From the NCBI GenBank assembly GCA_003246765.1, contig QKDA01000265.1:1-64000 (forward strand): 64,000 bases of DNA. Direction: 5' to 3'. This document shows, one piece after another, positions 42,271-52,102 of the stretch. Origin of the DNA: Spirochaetales bacterium (lineage in GTDB: Bacteria > Spirochaetota > Spirochaetia > Treponematales > Treponemataceae). Both the position numbers and the translations under genes were made by a program. The notes beneath the pieces are model-generated. The model had not been told where the DNA came from. It did not search any database and saw only the letters and a list, made by a program, of their open reading frames with translations. Every line of letters starts with the position of its first letter. Positions within the stretch are counted from its first letter, which is position 1.

Positions 42271-43446
42271 TCAGAACAAACCTCCGTCCTCGGCCGCAGG
42301 GGCCTCAGCCCGGTTTTTTTTTGCCGCCGCGGGCGCTCCTTGTCCGGGCGTTGCCTGGGCGGGAGCGGATGCCTTGGGGGCGGTTCCTGCGGATGCCTGG
42401 GCCTTTTTGAGAACCTGCCCCGGGAACAGCTTTTCCCTGATTTTCTTCTCGACCTGCTCCCGAATATCCGCGTTGTCTTCCAGGAACTTTATCGCGTTTT
42501 CACGGCCTTGTCCTATTTTCTCTTCCCCAAAGGCGTACCAGGCTCCCTTTTTATCGATAAACTCATGCTTTACCGCCGAATCCAGCAAACTCGAAACGGC
42601 GGACACGCCCTTTCCGAAAATAACGTCCAGCTCAACCTTCCTGAAGGGAGGAGCCACCTTGTTCTTGACCACTTTAACGCGGACACGGTTACCCACGGCG
42701 TCTTCTTCGCCCTTATCGAAGGTTTCGATCTTCCTCACCTCCAGGCGAACGGAAGCGTAAAATTTAAGGGCGTTACCGCCGGTAGTGGTTTCGGGGTTTC
42801 CGAACATAACCCCGATTTTCATGCGGATTTGATTGATGAATACGATAATGCACTTGGATTTACCGATTATTCCGGTCAATTTTCGCAGGGCTTGGCTCAT
42901 GAGCCTCGCCTGGAGCCCCATGTGGGAGTCGCCCATGTCTCCCTCGATTTCCGCCTGGGGCGTGAGGGCCGCGACGGAATCCACCACGATAATGTCCACC
43001 GCCCCAGAGCGAACGAGACTCTCGGTTATCTCCAGGGCCTGTTCACCCGTATCGGGCTGAGAAACCCAAAGCTCATCTATGTTTACCCCGAGATTTTTTG
43101 CGTAAATAGGGTCCAATGCGTGTTCCGCGTCCACGAAGGCCGCGATACCGCCCATTTTCTGGGCCTCCGCGATAGCATGCAGGGCAAGGGTCGTTTTTCC
43201 CGAGGATTCGGGGCCGTACACCTCTATTATTCGCCCCTTAGGATAACCGCCGATACCGAGAGCCTCGTCGAGCAGTATGCTGCCGGAGGGAACAACGTCA
43301 ATACCGGCGACTTCGGCGCCGGTACCAAGTTTCATCAGGGAACCCTGCCCGAACTGCTTCTCGATCTGCAGCCGAGCGATCTCCAGCGCCTTCATTTTCT
43401 CGTTGATATCCGCATTGGGATTGATCTCGTTCGTCACCTTCGCCAC
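42271..43446 (-). CDS. recA: recombinase RecA
   Basis: [41 protein letters not shown]. Likely GTG start at 43446 behind a GGGAGG-type RBS; the ORF track extends to 43569. Confidence 0.96.
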   Translation of the reverse strand: MAKVTNEINPNADINEKMKALEIARLQIEKQFGQGSLMKLGTGAEVAGIDVVPSGSILLDEALGIGGYPKGRIIEVYGPESSGKTTLALHAIAEAQKMGGIAAFVDAEHALDPIYAKNLGVNIDELWVSQPDTGEQALEITESLVRSGAVDIIVVDSVAALTPQAEIEGDMGDSHMGLQARLMSQALRKLTGIIGKSKCIIVFINQIRMKIGVMFGNPETTTGGNALKFYASVRLEVRKIETFDKGEEDAVGNRVRVKVVKNKVAPPFRKVELDVIFGKGVSAVSSLLDSAVKHEFIDKKGAWYAFGEEKIGQGRENAIKFLEDNADIREQVEKKIREKLFPGQVLKKAQASAGTAPKASAPAQATPGQGAPAAAKKNRAEAPAAEDGGLF

Positions 43447-43560
43447 CTTTCCCTCCCCCTTGCCTTTGTATAGGCCCGTTGCCGCAGGCTGCCCGTATTT
43501 TATCAAAAAACGGCGCAAAAAAAAATAGCGCGCCGGCGCTTTTCGTTGTATGATTCGCCT

Positions 43561-44661
43561 ATGATACAACCGTTTCTCGTCATGGCCACCCGTTCCTGCA
43601 AGACCTATGCCCGGTCAGTGGTGGCCGAGCTGAACGAGAATCCGGAAAGAATTCTCTTCCCCGAGACCATCGACTACATCGATTCCCTGTCGGTAATGAA
43701 CTTCGCAGACGGAGAAATCGAGGTAACCCTCCATAAATCCGTGCGGGGAAAGCGGGTTTTTCTTTTCACAACCAGCGCAAGGAATGACGCGGGTTTGTCG
43801 GTTGAAGCATGCAAGATCGAATTATACCATACCATTGACGTACTGCAACGTTCCCATGCCCAGGAAATAACCGTTTTTGAGCCCTACATGTCCTGCAGCC
43901 GTTCGGACCGTACTACCCGCCGTAATTCCGTGGGTATATGGATCCACTATAAAACCATGATTTCCCTGGGCATGGACCACCTGATTACCTACCAAATACA
44001 TTCGGATAAGTCAAAAACCATATTCGACCCCTGCCTCTGCTCGGTTGACGACGTTCCCGCAGTCTCGCTGCTCCAGAAATACCTGTGCGATTCGGTAATC
44101 CGCGATATTGGAGTCCTTGAAACCCAGGTTAGCGATTCATGGCTCTTTTGCTCCGTCGATGCGGGGGGCGAAAAGGTTGCAAGGCGGTTCTCGACCTCCT
44201 TCGGAACCCAGCTCGTCGTGGCGCACAAGCAGCGGAGCTACGTTGAGGCAAATACCATTGAATGCATCAATATTCTTTCGGCGGTTCCCATAGAGGATAA
44301 AACCGTATGGATAGTGGATGACATGATTGATACCGGCGGTTCCGTTCACGGCCTCGTACGTGAGCTTTCCTCCCGATCCTGCAGGGAAGTCAATGTGCTC
44401 ATCGTTCATCCTGTTCTATCCGATCCGGCGGTAGAACGCCTCCGCGAACTCCATGACGATGGGAGCCTCAATAGACTGGTAGTGTGCGATACCATTGACT
44501 GCTCGGAGGTGATGGAAAGATTGCCTTTCATGGAGCTTATATCTTCCAGGTCCCTGAGCTCCCGTATCGTGCTTACCATTTCCCAGGACCGGCCCATGGC
44601 GGAGCTCATCGATACCTTCAACCCGCGGGAATACCTATCCCAACAAAAACGCAAAGCCTAA
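43561..44661 (+). CDS. divergent ribose-phosphate pyrophosphokinase (PRPP synthetase) family protein
   Basis: [24 protein letters not shown] and PRPP-loop [20 protein letters not shown]; start ATG 43561. Confidence 0.75.
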   Translation: MIQPFLVMATRSCKTYARSVVAELNENPERILFPETIDYIDSLSVMNFADGEIEVTLHKSVRGKRVFLFTTSARNDAGLSVEACKIELYHTIDVLQRSHAQEITVFEPYMSCSRSDRTTRRNSVGIWIHYKTMISLGMDHLITYQIHSDKSKTIFDPCLCSVDDVPAVSLLQKYLCDSVIRDIGVLETQVSDSWLFCSVDAGGEKVARRFSTSFGTQLVVAHKQRSYVEANTIECINILSAVPIEDKTVWIVDDMIDTGGSVHGLVRELSSRSCREVNVLIVHPVLSDPAVERLRELHDDGSLNRLVVCDTIDCSEVMERLPFMELISSRSLSSRIVLTISQDRPMAELIDTFNPREYLSQQKRKA

Positions 44662-45749
44662 GGGGATAGGGGTTTTCCGGTTTGATGGACCGCGCGGACC
44701 TTCAGGGTTAAGGTTCCGTTAGAGAGGCTTAACCGCCCGAGGGCTTCCAGGGGTGTATCGGTATCCACAGAGCCCCCCCCTTCATACACGGCGGGGACGA
44801 TTCCCTCCAGGGTATTCCGGGTGTCATAACCCACCAGAAGGTCGAAGGTAAGGCCCTTCGGGTTTTCCGCAAGGTTGGTGGCCATCCCCTTCCATACTAC
44901 CCAGCAGTCGAGATACAGCGCCGGATCCTTGGCTACGTCGGAAAAGCCGTAATTATCCTTCAACGTATCAAAGCCGGGCTCAGTAAACCAGGTCATGAGG
45001 AGCCGGGCCTTTTGCTTAAGGGAGATACTCCCGTTGGAACCGAGAATTCGGTTGATCTCAACCTGGGCGGCATTGTCCCGCCAATTCTGGAAATACTCCC
45101 TGGCTTTGGTCCAAGAGGACTCAAGCTCCCGGGCGGTCATGATGTAACGGGCAGTACCGCCGGTTTCCACGATATCCTTCCGTTCCTCGGGGCTTAACGC
45201 GAACGAAGCCAGGTCGGCCCTCGCCTCCCCTCCAAGAACGCGTCCTGCCTTGGGCACCGCAAACTGCCATAGGACGAAAAATGCCAACACGATCGTAAGG
45301 ACTGCCGCCGGTACCGCGGGAGGGAGGCCAAAACTTAGGCGCGGATAGAACCTCGCGATCTTTCCGGTAGAAACAAGGTCTGAAATTGTATCTTCATCCG
45401 CATGACGCCTCAAGAAATCCAGGGAACGCCGCGCCAGACGGTTCGTTGGAGCGTACTCAAGAATTTCCAGGTAGTAATCCACCGCCTGCTGAGTATTGCC
45501 CCTTCGAAGATAGAGGGCTGCCTGGGCGGCTAAAAGGCCTGGATCGCGCATCTTAATCTGTCGGGCCCTCTGAAAATATGAGCCCGCCCCGCCGATATCC
45601 CCGGTGTAGAGACAGGCAAGGCCGAGCATGTAGTAAAAAAGGAAAGAATCCCTGTAGTTTATCACCTCCGGCTCCAGCAAGGTAATGACATCGCTGTACC
45701 GGCGGCGGGCAAAGGAGCGTTTAGCCCTGTCCAAGACCGAAAGAGGCAT
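44658..45749 (-). CDS. TPR protein with one internal TM
   Basis: N-terminal TPRs (FYYMLGLACLYTGDIGGAGSYFQRARQI) and TM AVPAAVLTIVLAFFVLWQFAV. Confidence 0.65.
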   Translation of the reverse strand: MPLSVLDRAKRSFARRRYSDVITLLEPEVINYRDSFLFYYMLGLACLYTGDIGGAGSYFQRARQIKMRDPGLLAAQAALYLRRGNTQQAVDYYLEILEYAPTNRLARRSLDFLRRHADEDTISDLVSTGKIARFYPRLSFGLPPAVPAAVLTIVLAFFVLWQFAVPKAGRVLGGEARADLASFALSPEERKDIVETGGTARYIMTARELESSWTKAREYFQNWRDNAAQVEINRILGSNGSISLKQKARLLMTWFTEPGFDTLKDNYGFSDVAKDPALYLDCWVVWKGMATNLAENPKGLTFDLLVGYDTRNTLEGIVPAVYEGGGSVDTDTPLEALGRLSLSNGTLTLKVRAVHQTGKPLSP

Positions 45750-45754
45750 GGGCG

Positions 45755-46750
45755 TTACGGCGCCTCCGCTTCAGAAAGGTATGTATCGAGTAGTACGTTG
45801 AGCTGTTGGAGCTCCGCGTCGGATGCGGATTGGGGATTCCGCTCAATCTCCGCGATTCGCGCGAGAATCCTTTCGATCACCTCGTTTCGATTCCCCCCGG
45901 AAACAACAAATTGGTCCATCGAGGATCCGCTTTCCGTTGAGAGGTTCGGAGTTACCGTTCCTTCGCCCAGGGTCATGGCAACCGAGAGGCTTTTATTGGC
46001 GCCGACCGTTTCCTGGGGCCAAACAAACAGCAGTGCCGAATCGCTCACCGAATAGAGGGTATTAAAAGACCGTCCCTCCACGACAGGGGGATTCCAGCTA
46101 AGGGTTTTCAGGCGTTCCCAATTCGCTAACACGATGCGTTCGGGCATAACGGGCCAAGAGGCAAAGGGAAAGACAAGGACATGGGACTTACCCGGAGAGG
46201 AAAGCCATCGATCCTTTATCTGCGCGGGAACGAGCTCGGTTTCGGAGGACAGCCTTTCCCTTCGGTCGGTCTTGAAATGAATACCCTGCGACTCCCCAAG
46301 GTTTGTGTCTACCAATGCCTTGACGGCGAAGGTTCCTGCCTTGCCGGAGGTATTTTCCAGGGTCGTGACGATGCTGAGGGAAATATTTGATTCCGCCGCG
46401 GTTCCGATGAAGCTGAAACGTTGGGTGACCTGAAAATCGTCGGAAGGCACGAAAATAATGGTAATGGAAGATTCTTCCGCGATAACCGTCGGTTTATTTA
46501 CTCCTCGGGGAACTAGGGCAAAGACCCTTCCATTAGAGAGTACGGAAAACCAATTCGTGGACGCGGAATTTCGGTCCTCGAAAAGGGCCTCATAGCGTTG
46601 CTTTCCCGTAGGCGACAGCCGCGCCAAACTGAATGATCCCGTTTCAGGGTAGACAGACAGACGGTAGTCCCCGGAAAAAAGCTCAGCCGGAAGGGCTTGT
46701 GCCAGCGTAATGCTAAGGATCGAAAGAAAGACAACAAATATTTTTTTCAT
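45755..46750 (-). CDS. secreted protein of unknown function
   Basis: Signal peptide MKKIFVVFLSILSITLAQALPA; start overlaps the upstream TPR gene stop. Confidence 0.6.
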   Translation of the reverse strand: MKKIFVVFLSILSITLAQALPAELFSGDYRLSVYPETGSFSLARLSPTGKQRYEALFEDRNSASTNWFSVLSNGRVFALVPRGVNKPTVIAEESSITIIFVPSDDFQVTQRFSFIGTAAESNISLSIVTTLENTSGKAGTFAVKALVDTNLGESQGIHFKTDRRERLSSETELVPAQIKDRWLSSPGKSHVLVFPFASWPVMPERIVLANWERLKTLSWNPPVVEGRSFNTLYSVSDSALLFVWPQETVGANKSLSVAMTLGEGTVTPNLSTESGSSMDQFVVSGGNRNEVIERILARIAEIERNPQSASDAELQQLNVLLDTYLSEAEAP

Positions 46751-47691
46751 TGCGAAGCCTCTTTTAGAGACTCGTTATACTTTCCCTGGAGGGCGGCGGC
46801 TTTCTTTCGAAGGGTCTCGAGTATTTGCTGACGCCGCGATTCGTCGTCCAGATCGGCTGCCGACAGGGCTGAACCCGCTGAGGCGCTGGAAGATCCCGTC
46901 AGGGTTAGCAACTCCACCAGCTCGGCGTTTTTCTTTTCCAGTTCCTGTACCTCCAGACCCAGTTCCGTATTCTGAGACGAAAGAACCGAGACCCTTTTCT
47001 CTAGATCTCCCAGCCTGGTATCCTTCATGAGGTCCGAAACCCGTTTCTGGTACGCGGTTATTGCCTGTTCATAGGTTTTTTCCCGACGCTGATAGTCCTC
47101 AATTACCCTCAAGGATTCCTCGTGACTCGTTTTGAGGAGCCTGAGGAGCTCATCCTCTTTTTTTCCTTGATCGATAAGGGATACTCGATACCAGGCAGCC
47201 TCCCTCTTCACCGTATCCGGGTAGCGTTCGAGGACCACGAGGAAAACCGAACGGGCCTCGGTAAATCGGCCGACGGCGTAAAGGGATTCACCGATCCAGT
47301 AGTAGGCGGCTCCCGCAAGTTCATGCCGGGGCCAGGTCGTGAGAAACCCGTATAGGGTCGTGATGGAGTCCTCGTAAGAACCCTGCAGGTATTGCACCCT
47401 CCCTAACTGATAGGTAACGTCGGGGATCCGGGAATCCTTGGGGAATACGCGTAAAAAGTCGCGCATGTCCTCTAGCGCGGGGGTTAGGTCGCCTGACGAG
47501 ATCTCGGTCAGGATTATCCAATATGCGGGTTCAGCGCTTTTCGGGTTTTCTGCGGCGGCCTTGCGGAACGAGAGCAGGGCCCCTGACCAATCGGACCGGG
47601 CATAGGCGTCCAAACCCGATACGAGGGGATCAGCGGCGAAAATGGGCAGTGACAGGCTTATAAGCAATGAGCACAGCAGTAATTTCTTCAT
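46747..47691 (-). CDS. secreted TPR protein with C-terminal coiled coil (YbgF/CpoB-like organisation)
   Basis: MKKLLLCSLLISLSLPIFAADP then TPRs and a coiled coil; start taken at 47691. Confidence 0.65.
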   Translation of the reverse strand: MKKLLLCSLLISLSLPIFAADPLVSGLDAYARSDWSGALLSFRKAAAENPKSAEPAYWIILTEISSGDLTPALEDMRDFLRVFPKDSRIPDVTYQLGRVQYLQGSYEDSITTLYGFLTTWPRHELAGAAYYWIGESLYAVGRFTEARSVFLVVLERYPDTVKREAAWYRVSLIDQGKKEDELLRLLKTSHEESLRVIEDYQRREKTYEQAITAYQKRVSDLMKDTRLGDLEKRVSVLSSQNTELGLEVQELEKKNAELVELLTLTGSSSASAGSALSAADLDDESRRQQILETLRKKAAALQGKYNESLKEASQ

Positions 47692-47714
47692 CTTCGTTTC
47701 TCCGTAGCAACCGC

Positions 47715-48347
47715 TCATTCTAGCGACAGGGAACCAGAAAAGAACGCCGAACCGGAAACAAGAACGTCCGTTCCAGCGTCTAGAACCGATTCCATGGTTT
47801 CCTGGTTCACCCCGCCGTCTACAGATACTATATACGATAAATCGCGATCCCGCTTGATTTTTTTCAGCTCCCGAACCTTCAGGAGGCTTTCTGGGATGAG
47901 GCTTTGGCCTCCGAAACCGGGGTTAACGGTCATGACCAGCACGAGATCCACGAAACTGAGGATTTCTGAGAGGGCCGCGACGGGGGTTGAGGGGACCAGG
48001 GATATGCCAACCTTCACGCCGGCTTCGCGAATCTTTGCCGCCAGACGATGGGCATGGGTTTCTGCCTCGATATGAAAGGTTATCCAATCCGCCCCGGCGG
48101 CGATGAAATCGTCTACCATGGACGCGGGATTGTCCACCATAAGATGAACGTCAAAGGGTAGCCTCGAGCGCGGCCTAAGGGCCTTGACGATGGGAGCCCC
48201 CAAGGTGAGGTTAGGAACGAAATGGCCGTCCATCACGTCGATATGGACCCAATCTCCGCCTTTTTGTTCAATAATCCCGAGAGCTCCGCCAAGATTCGCA
48301 AAATCGGCGCTTAAAATGGAGGGAGCCAGTAGAAATGTTCGACTCAT
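47715..48347 (-). CDS. rpe: ribulose-phosphate 3-epimerase
   Basis: LLAPSILSADFANLGGAL; VHIDVMDGHFVPNLTLGAPIVKALR; VMTVNPGFGGQSLIPESL. Exact start uncertain (48395, 48353 or 48347). Confidence 0.94.
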   Translation of the reverse strand: MSRTFLLAPSILSADFANLGGALGIIEQKGGDWVHIDVMDGHFVPNLTLGAPIVKALRPRSRLPFDVHLMVDNPASMVDDFIAAGADWITFHIEAETHAHRLAAKIREAGVKVGISLVPSTPVAALSEILSFVDLVLVMTVNPGFGGQSLIPESLLKVRELKKIKRDRDLSYIVSVDGGVNQETMESVLDAGTDVLVSGSAFFSGSLSLE

Positions 48348-48395
48348 ATGCATTATAGTACCAAACTCGCCCGAACCTGTAAATACAAGCCTCAA

Positions 48396-48423
48396 TTGAC
48401 TAAACCCCAGGAATGAGTATAAT
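48396..48423 (+). promoter_or_regulatory. sigma-70-type promoter for the TPR-greA-vWA cluster
   Basis: TTGACT - 16 nt - TATAAT just upstream of ATG 48436 with AGGAAAGG RBS. Confidence 0.7.
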
Positions 48424-48435
48424 AGGAAAGGTAGT

Positions 48436-49374
48436 ATGATACATGATGCCGTCCTCGGTTCGATGCAACAGGTTTACGATCTTCTCAAACAGGGAGAACT
48501 CGAGCAGGCGAACCGGGACCTGGCCGGGTTATTGGAACGGGATCTGGAGAACCCGGAGGTAATCTACGCGCTGACGGGAGTCAACTTCTGGTCCGACAAG
48601 CTTAAAAAGGCACAGCTCGCATCCAATGCCTTTGAGCGTGGAGAGTATATGGTTTCCCAGTGGAAACCCTTCACGGTCTATATGGGAAGGCTCGGGGGGG
48701 AACATGATGACGTCATGTATGCCCTGAAGCACTGCGCGTTCATACTCGCCCTGCGGTTCTATCAGGCTCTCTATAGGGAAGACGACACCGCCGGGGATCC
48801 CGAGCTGTACCGCAAGATCGGTTTATGCCACAAGGAGCTCGGCGATTACGACCGGGCCCTTCAGCTGTTGGAACTCGCTAAGGATCGGGACCGAGAGTCC
48901 CCGTCCATCTTGGCGGAACTCGCGGACTGCTATGCCCTATGCGGAGAGGTAAGGCTCTCAAAAGTCTTATTCAGGGAGGCCTTTTTTCTCGGAGCGTCCT
49001 CTATTGAGCTCCACTTTCTGGAGTCGGGAATAATAAACCGGCTCGTCGAGCAGGTTCGCGCCCTGGGCTACACCGGGTCGGAACAGCTAGAGTGGATTCC
49101 GGTTTACGGCCTGCTTTACGGCGTTTTCAACGTTAAGCGCGAATTGCGGGCCCTTGAGTTCGGAAAGCTTAAGCAAGCTATCTATGCCCTGGAGAATGAA
49201 ATCAGGGAATCGCCGCCTGAAACGGCGTCAATGCTGGTTCCCCGCCTTATCAACCGTTACTTCTGGTTGATTGACCATTATGTGAACGTTCATGATGATC
49301 AGGCGAGGATTAATGAAGTTCTTTTGAAGATCAAATTGCTGGATGCCGAAGTCTACAACCGGTATACCATGTAA
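48436..49374 (+). CDS. TPR-like protein of unknown function
   Basis: ELYRKIGLCHKELGDYDRALQLLELAKDRDRESPSILAELADCYALCGE. Confidence 0.7.
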   Translation: MIHDAVLGSMQQVYDLLKQGELEQANRDLAGLLERDLENPEVIYALTGVNFWSDKLKKAQLASNAFERGEYMVSQWKPFTVYMGRLGGEHDDVMYALKHCAFILALRFYQALYREDDTAGDPELYRKIGLCHKELGDYDRALQLLELAKDRDRESPSILAELADCYALCGEVRLSKVLFREAFFLGASSIELHFLESGIINRLVEQVRALGYTGSEQLEWIPVYGLLYGVFNVKRELRALEFGKLKQAIYALENEIRESPPETASMLVPRLINRYFWLIDHYVNVHDDQARINEVLLKIKLLDAEVYNRYTM

Positions 49375-49395
49375 ATTGTTGCAGGAGTTTAAGAT

Positions 49396-52077
49396 ATGTC
49401 TGAGTCGTTGGTAAAATCTGTCCAGGAGATGCTGAACGAGGAAAAGTGGACCCGCGCCACGATCAGCAATTATTCGATCAACAACTTCAAGGATCTCGAC
49501 GGGATCATCCGCGAGGCTCAACAGGATAAAAACCTGGACGAGATCAAAACCCTCTGCGACGAACACTTGGCTCACACCAAGAACAGCATTATCGCCTTGT
49601 ACCTCTCGGGTATTATCGCCCTTTCAAAGCAGCTTCTCGACGATTCGGCGCTGGTCAGTCTCATCAACATCTTCATCGACAATCACCGCACCCAAATCGT
49701 GGAGCATCTGTGCGTGAGAGTCCTCGATTACGGGGAGTCCCGCTTCGCCCTTCGTACCCTGGCGGACTGTTATAAGGAAGAAGGCAACTCGGCGCTCTAT
49801 GACATTTGGGAGCGGCTGGTCAAGATCGACTACGACGAGGCGGATATAACCAAGCTTCTCGCGGAGAAATACGAGAAGGACGGAGACGTTGAGGCCGCGG
49901 TGGACTTTTACAAAAAAGCCCTGTACCGCTACATCAACCGCAGGCAATCCAATTCGGTCAAGGAGATCTGGACCCACCTGGTTTCCCTCATCCCCGAGGA
50001 AATCGACTTTTTCTACCATGTTCAACGCAAGATATCCAAGAACATGGGAGATGACCGCAGCGCCATGCTCATGCAGGAGGTCTACGTCCATTACAAGGAC
50101 AAGGGCGACTGGAATACCTCCATCGACATTCTCAAGATCATCCTCGCCTACGATGACAAGGACAGCTGGGCGCGTAAGGAAATCGTGGAATGCTTCCGCG
50201 GTAAATACGCCGATCATAGCCTACTGGACGAGTATATCCGCGCCTCCAACCTCAATCAGGGTTGGCGAAACGTATTCGAGGCTATCGCTGAATTTGAGAA
50301 GCACATCTCCTTTGACGCTGGAAATTTCGTGTTCCACCGTTCCTGGGGCGTCGGCCGCATTTCACTCGTCCAGAACGACGAGATCACCATCGACTTTGCC
50401 AAGAAGCGCGGCCATACCATGAGCCTTAAAATGGGCGTAAACGCCCTGCAGACCCTTAGCAAGGACCATATCTGGGTGCTTAAGTCGATATGGAAAAAGG
50501 AAAAGCTGGCCAAAAAGGTCAAGGAAGATCCCTCCTGGGCCCTGAAGACCATCATCCGCAGCTTTGACAACAACTGCGATCTCAAGCACATCAAGGCGGA
50601 ACTGGTTCCCGGCGTCCTCACGGTGAACGAGTGGACAAACTGGAGCGGTAAGGCCAGGAAGCTTCTAAAGGAAGATGCCAGTTTCGGCGTTAATCCCAAC
50701 AATATCGACATGTTCATGGTTCGCGACCGTCCCATTTCCCAGGAAGAGAAAATGTTCAACGAGTTCAAGGCTCAAAAGAACTTCTTCGCCAGGGTAAATA
50801 TCCTTATGGAGTTCTCCGAGAAGGCGGATCCGGATTCGGAATTCTTCTCGGAAATGTTCTCCTATTTCGCGGGATACCTGAAGGCTTTCAGCCAGGTCAA
50901 CGAGCAGATCATCGCCAGTTATCTCGTGGTTAAGCAGATCGTCGCGAAGCACCCCCACCTGAACCCCGGGCTTCAGTACAACTTTGCCGACCTTTTCGGG
51001 GAAATCGAGAATCCCTCCCTGGTCTATACCGAAATCAAGGACGGGGATCTCAGGAGAAGCTATCTCCAGCACATCAAGAATTTCCTCCCCGACTGGGCAG
51101 ACATCTACATCAAGCTCTTCCCCACGGTGCTTTCCACAGAAATCGTAGAAGCCCTCATGCGGGAGGGCCACACGGACAAGCTTAAATCCCTGGCGTCCCT
51201 TTGCTTTGAAAATTACCGCGACTACCGCGAGGCGGTAATCTGGTTCTACAAGAACGCCCAAAACGAGGATTGGTTCCAGGAACTGGGCATTACCGTGGAA
51301 AAGCAGTACATAGCGCTGATTCACGTGCTGGACGTTACCTTCAGGGAGATCGCCAATCACCGGGAGACCACCGAAAACAGAAAGATCAACCGTCAGGTCC
51401 ATACCATTCTCTTCGGGAAGGACGCGGTTCTCGAGAACTATATCCTCGCGAGCGACGTAGGCACCATTACCCGCCTTTACACCCTTGTGGACGACGTGAA
51501 GGATCTGGATCCTGCGGTTAAGATGCACCTGCGAAACCGCATCCTCGAAAAGCACAAGGGTTTCAAGTTCTTCGGAAACGAGGAAAAGACCGTCGTTTCC
51601 AGGGGTCTCATCGTTACCTCCAAGATGATGGAAGAGAAAAAGAAACAGCTCCAGAATATCGTCGAGGTAGAGATGCCCGCCAACTCCAAGGAAATCGGCT
51701 ATGCCCTCTCCCTCGGAGACCTCAGGGAAAACGCGGAGTACAAGGCAGCGAAGGAAAGGCAGACCATTCTCAACTCCACCGCGACCCGATTGCAGGAAGA
51801 GATCGACCGCGCCCAGATCTTCGATCCCACCACGATCACTGTGGCCCGGGTATCCTTCGGTACCGTGGTCCATCTGGTGAACAACGCCTCTGGAGAGGAA
51901 GAAACCTTCACCATTCTCGGGCCCTGGGAATCGGATCCCGATAGCGGCGTGATCTCCTACATGTCGCCCTTCGGCAACGCGATCATGAATCATCGGGAGG
52001 GAGAGAAGCTCACCTTCACGATCAACGAGCGAGAGTACAGTTACACCATAAAGGCAATAACCGCCGCAAGCTTTTAA
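49396..52077 (+). CDS. greA: very long GreA: helical/TPR-like N-terminal region fused to a GreA transcript-cleavage factor
   Basis: C-terminal part EIGYALSLGDLRENAEYKAAKERQTILNSTATRLQEEIDRAQIFDPTT...VHLVNNASGEEETFTILGPWESDPDSGVISYMSPFGNAIMNHREGE is canonical GreA; about 730 aa precede it. Confidence 0.88.
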   Translation: MSESLVKSVQEMLNEEKWTRATISNYSINNFKDLDGIIREAQQDKNLDEIKTLCDEHLAHTKNSIIALYLSGIIALSKQLLDDSALVSLINIFIDNHRTQIVEHLCVRVLDYGESRFALRTLADCYKEEGNSALYDIWERLVKIDYDEADITKLLAEKYEKDGDVEAAVDFYKKALYRYINRRQSNSVKEIWTHLVSLIPEEIDFFYHVQRKISKNMGDDRSAMLMQEVYVHYKDKGDWNTSIDILKIILAYDDKDSWARKEIVECFRGKYADHSLLDEYIRASNLNQGWRNVFEAIAEFEKHISFDAGNFVFHRSWGVGRISLVQNDEITIDFAKKRGHTMSLKMGVNALQTLSKDHIWVLKSIWKKEKLAKKVKEDPSWALKTIIRSFDNNCDLKHIKAELVPGVLTVNEWTNWSGKARKLLKEDASFGVNPNNIDMFMVRDRPISQEEKMFNEFKAQKNFFARVNILMEFSEKADPDSEFFSEMFSYFAGYLKAFSQVNEQIIASYLVVKQIVAKHPHLNPGLQYNFADLFGEIENPSLVYTEIKDGDLRRSYLQHIKNFLPDWADIYIKLFPTVLSTEIVEALMREGHTDKLKSLASLCFENYRDYREAVIWFYKNAQNEDWFQELGITVEKQYIALIHVLDVTFREIANHRETTENRKINRQVHTILFGKDAVLENYILASDVGTITRLYTLVDDVKDLDPAVKMHLRNRILEKHKGFKFFGNEEKTVVSRGLIVTSKMMEEKKKQLQNIVEVEMPANSKEIGYALSLGDLRENAEYKAAKERQTILNSTATRLQEEIDRAQIFDPTTITVARVSFGTVVHLVNNASGEEETFTILGPWESDPDSGVISYMSPFGNAIMNHREGEKLTFTINEREYSYTIKAITAASF

Positions 52078-52102
52078 TAACCTCCCTTAAAAAGAGGATA
52101 AA

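Noticed and set aside
50665-51993. 442-aa minus-strand ORF antisense to greA
   Set aside because: Shadow ORF of the long GreA gene; no domain signal.
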